Assembly (NCBI RefSeq): GCF_001649575.2
Contig: NC_051444.1
Coordinates: forward strand, 22,114,228-22,178,227
From: Kryptolebias marmoratus
Taxonomy: Eukaryota; Chordata; Actinopteri; Cyprinodontiformes; Rivulidae
Length of the DNA stretch: 64,000 bases
Direction of reading: 5' to 3'
Under the pieces are notes generated by a model. The model had not been told where the DNA came from. It saw only the letters and a program-made list of their open reading frames with translations, and did not search any database. Numbering within the stretch: position 1 is the stretch's first letter; each line of letters starts with the position of its first letter. A program made the translations under genes and the position numbers. Shown piece after piece: positions 61,124 to 64,000 of the stretch.

Positions 61124-61409
61124 ATGGGCTTCCTGTCGGCCCTGAGGACCGTGCTGGTGCTGGGCCTGGTGACGGGCCTGGCCGGGTGCGTGCCCGGCCT
61201 GAACGGCACGGCGGACCGCTGGGAGGCCCTGTACTCCCGCTCCCTGGCGCGGCTCCCGGGGGAGAAGCGCGACGAGGTGAGCCGGGACGGAGACTACCTC
61301 CTGGGCATTAAAAGGCTCCGGCGCCTCTACTGCAACGTGGGGATCGGCTTTCACATCCAAGTGCTCCCGGACGGCAGAATAACTGGGGTCCACAGCGAGA
61401 ACCGTTACA
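61124..61409 (+). CDS. fgf4: fgf4 exon 1 (coding part)
   Basis: 286 bases, ending in phase 1 at TTACA|GTAAGT. It is very GC-rich, unlike the surrounding intergenic DNA. Confidence 0.94.
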
Positions 61410-63141
61410 GTAAGTGCTCTCATTTCTTAACAGGTACAGGTCCCATCACCCCTGAAAGTCCCCTCTGAACTGAAGACATGCATCAGGAGTTTAAAATAAC
61501 AAATCGAATATAGGGTATTTTAATACCTATTAGAAAAAAAACTGAATTTAATTCCTAAGGAACGCCTGCTCACACCTGTGTTTGCTCCAGCTTCCATTAA
61601 AAGTGATGCAGCCGCTCCCACAGTTCTGCACATTCTGATCCGGATCTCGGGGGTCCACAGCAGCGCTCCTGTCTGGGCTCCGCAAGGCAGAAATCTGCGC
61701 GTTTTTTTTTCTGTGTGTGCGCCTGATGTGAAATCAGAGCTGGCTGTGATCCGGGGCCAGCAGCCTAAAGTTAGGACACGGAGCAAAGGGCCCCGTCTGC
61801 GAAGGGCAGGGTTGACCCCGGAGCCCCGAGCCAGAAGGCAAGAACCCCGCGGTGCCTTCTGGCTCTAAAGAGACAAAAAAAAAAAAAAAAAAAATCACTA
61901 TGGTGGAACTGACAGGTCGTCCTGAGGAACTTCAAGCTTATTTATTTATTTATTTTTGATTTTTTTCTTTTTCATGCGCATTTTCTGTTTTTTTTTTTTT
62001 TTTGGTAGTGGAAAATGAAAAGAAAAGTAAAACCTGCATCAGCTGGGTAATTCGGTAATCTTCACAGACATTTATCCCAACAGTTTAGCAAGAATGGTGT
62101 TTTTATCACCCACCGCTGAAAAGCGAAGGGCGGGCGATAAGGTGTTGGCCCCATGTCTGTTTGTCAGCAAGATATCAAATAAACCACTGGGCAGATTTTA
62201 ATGAAACTTGCAAAAAGCAATCATTGGACGTACTTACGCAACTGGTTAACTTTTGGAGTCAACCCAAATCAAAATGGCCGCCACAGCCAATCAGACATCG
62301 CCAACACAAAATGATCTCAAGTTCAGTCAGTTTCACTAATTTTGAGCAAAGGTTTCACGTAGCAGTAACTGAAAATAATCCCCACCACATACCCTGATCA
62401 TGTGAGAGCTGTGTTTAAGACTTTGCCATTAACTCATGGAGTGAGCTATGTCTGTTAGCAAAATATCTCGGGAACCACTAGACAGATTTTATGGAAAATC
62501 TAGGAAAGCAATCATCGGATGTCCATCTACAAGTGATTAATTCTTGGAGTCCATGTAATTCAAGACTGCCACCACAGCCAATTGACCTAGAAAAGACACA
62601 AAATTGTTATGATTTAGCTAATTTTACAGATATTCAAATAAAACTTGGTGTGGTAGTAGTTGAGAGTCATTCACAACATACACTCTGAGCACTAATAAAT
62701 TATGTATGGTAAAGGTTTGACAAAAATTACTATAATTCCATCATTTCTCAACATAAGATGACCTTAATTTAAAACTGGCATGAAATGTGGTGGGTGATAT
62801 ACATTCTCTCAAGGTACATAGGGCCTTGAATTGTTTGTTTCTTCAGCTCCTCTGTTACATTTATAACCAAGCAATTATGTAGGTATTTCCTGATTTTTGA
62901 ACCTCCCTATAATGAAACACATGACCAGTTAAATCCAAAGCCCCAGAAATGAATGAATGTTTTCATTAGCATCCAGTGTGCATCTTCTCGTCACCTCATT
63001 ATATTTCAGAGTGCGCTGTTTGTTGTCCCCCTCGAAGGTCTCCTGCAGATCTCCCCGGTGGAAAGAGGGGTGGTGACCCTGCTGGGCGTTCGCAGTGGGC
63101 TCTTTGTGGCCATGAACCGGCGAGGAAAGCTGTATGGATCT
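61124..63141 (+). CDS. fgf4: Fibroblast growth factor 4, 3' part beyond window
   Basis: FGF4 is a secreted FGF receptor ligand active in limb/fin buds, tailbud and early embryo. Exon 1 is 61124-61409 and exon 2 is 63038-63141 (104 bases, the FGF-typical size). Exon 3 lies past 64000, so only residues 1-130 of about 190-205 are visible. Residues 1-21 are a signal peptide ('[19 protein letters not shown]'), and Asn-Gly-Thr at 27-29 is a likely glycosylation site. '[20 protein letters not shown]' at 57-76 is the family hallmark, followed by 'LPDGRI' at 81-86, 'SPVERGVV' at 101-108 and '[14 protein letters not shown]' at 117-130. The ATG at 61124 is chosen because the signal peptide starts there, in a good Kozak context (G at -3 and +4). 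An in-frame ATG at 61025 could add 33 basic residues. Confidence 0.95.
61410..63037 (+). other. fgf4 intron 1
   Basis: Begins with GC-rich sequence without exon features. It has an A-run (61877-61893), T-rich tracts (61940-62005) and the family A copy at 62105-62835. Confidence 0.85.
62105..62835 (+). repeat. Family A, two tandem units with both ends (forward)
   Basis: The left hairpin is 'cccaccgctgaaaagcg' with 'gggcgggcgataa'. Units start at 62163 and 62454 (period 291), followed by the right-end module 'tctcaacataagatgacctt' and a degraded hairpin near 62805. It is the most complete copy in the window and lies inside fgf4 intron 1. Confidence 0.9.
63038..63141 (+). CDS. fgf4: fgf4 exon 2
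   Basis: 104 bases, with acceptor ccctcgaag|GT preceded by a pyrimidine tract and donor GATCT|GTGAGT. The phase-1 junction makes Ser96, then '[12 protein letters not shown]'. Confidence 0.94.
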
Positions 63142-64000
63142 GTGAGTTCACACAAAACACACCAAAAGCCCAGCTCGAACACTCAAAGTAATAGGTTGGA
63201 GTCTGGAGTGTAGAACTGCAAAAAGAGTTGTTCAGCAAATAACAGCTTTCGAGTGGCCAATCACTGAAAGGCAGAACCCACAGGTGCTTCTCAGGCTTAA
63301 AAGGGGACTTATTATGCAAAATTCACTTTTTGCATATTTTTGTGCTTCCATTTGGGTATCAACTGCTTCTCAAAACAGTCCAAGCATAAATAAAAAAAAA
63401 AAAAAAAAACAGCCAGCCATTTTTATGCAATAAGTAAATGCTTTCTGGTGTCTGCAAAACGACCTGTTTCAAAAAGCTCGGGATTGTTGCGTCATAATCC
63501 CCGTTAGCAACCCCAAGCCGAGCCCAGCTCCTCACCTAGCAACCCAAGTGGAGCTCCACCCACTTCATTAAAGACCATCGCGTTAGTTCTGCTGGTTTTA
63601 CTGCTGAACAATGTCTGCTGGAAAAGGAAAATGTTTTGTTGTCTCATGCAATATAAAACATGTACTGCCGGTGCCCCAACCCGCTACCAGTCGGGTTTCG
63701 GACCGCTGACTGCTGCTGTCCGACTCGACAAATATTGGTTCAGAACCGCTAAGTGCCCCTGTCCCAAAGAAAGAATCCTCAGAGTTTGAATTAATAACGA
63801 TATAAATGTACGTCAGATCCGTATGGAGAGAAAATGGTTCCAAATTACCTGTGCGTGTGTAAAAATATTTGTGCGTGTGTAAAAGGATTTGTCCGTGTGT
63901 AAAAATATTTGTGCGTGTGTAAAAGGATTTGTGCGTGTGTAAAAGGATTTGTGCGTGTGTAAAAATATTTGTGTGTGTGTAAAAATATTTGTGCGTGTGT
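63142..64000 (+). other. fgf4 intron 2, partial
   Basis: No exon 3 candidate (the 'FFTDEC'-like strand of FGF4) is present before the window end. It contains an A-run at about 63391-63409 and the minisatellite. Confidence 0.7.
63851..64000. repeat. 20-bp minisatellite in fgf4 intron 2
   Basis: There are 7.5 consecutive units of exactly 20 bases (gtgcgtgtgtaaaaatattt) with no indels. Units differ mainly at the ATATTT/GGATTT ending. The array continues past the window edge. Confidence 0.95.

Noticed and set aside
60977..61423. Minus-strand open frame of 148 codons over fgf4 exon 1
   Set aside because: Same reason: antisense shadow of a GC-rich exon.
63142..64000. fgf4 exon 3 inside the window
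   Set aside because: No segment encodes the 'FFTDEC' strand after an acceptor. It must be beyond the right edge.
63851..64000. Minisatellite as a CRISPR array
   Set aside because: Units are contiguous with no unique spacers, and this is a eukaryotic intron.

Overview
The window is vertebrate nuclear DNA, almost certainly from a ray-finned (teleost) fish. It has interrupted genes with GT-AG introns, long AT-rich non-coding stretches, (CA)n microsatellites, Tc1-like transposon relics and non-LTR retrotransposon tails of the kinds that litter teleost genomes. Three protein-coding genes can be read with confidence. lto1 (ORAOV1) lies on the minus strand at 6842-9389, in four coding exons. fgf3 lies on the plus strand at 50947-52773, in three exons. 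fgf4 lies on the plus strand from 61124, with exons 1 and 2 present and exon 3 beyond the right edge. This is the conserved CCND1-LTO1-FGF19-FGF4-FGF3 neighbourhood of vertebrates. The species cannot be named from the sequence alone.

Layout. 1-6.7 kb holds a Tc1 relic, microsatellites, an orphan CpG-richer promoter/first-exon-like segment (5130-5330) and two dispersed repeats. 6.8-9.4 kb is lto1, with a second Tc1 relic inside its third intron. 9.4-50.6 kb is a roughly 41 kb stretch with no intact gene. It contains non-LTR fragments, a decayed THAP zinc-finger exon (about 20.44-20.67 kb), many copies of one modular repeat, and several gene-like but non-coding blocks that may be regulatory elements of the fgf genes. 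50.6-54.0 kb is fgf3 with its promoter and 3' UTR. 54.0-60.9 kb is the fgf3-fgf4 intergenic region, with candidate regulatory blocks, a 3'-truncated LINE and a three-unit tandem of the modular repeat. 60.9-64.0 kb is fgf4, with the modular repeat again in intron 1 and a 20-bp minisatellite running off the window end in intron 2.

How the genes work. fgf3 and fgf4 encode secreted heparin-binding FGF ligands that signal through FGF receptors in embryonic tissues. Large gene-poor flanks are expected to carry their enhancers, so the 41 kb interval is the likely regulatory landscape. lto1 is a housekeeping gene for cytosolic Fe-S cluster delivery to the ribosome-recycling ATPase ABCE1, and it is linked to the fgf genes only by synteny. 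Relative to the human order as I remember it, lto1 sits on the fgf3 side and on the opposite strand, which implies a local rearrangement.

I did not find a clearly new multi-gene system. The most interesting observations are: a modular repeat family with hairpin ends and a variable number of about 300-bp internal units (about ten copies or pieces in 64 kb); the rearranged microsynteny; a possible N-terminally extended FGF4 starting at an in-frame upstream AUG; a duplicated E-box plus TCF/LEF-like motif pair in the gene-free interval; and orphan promoter-like segments. Comparisons with other species rest on memory and no search was run.
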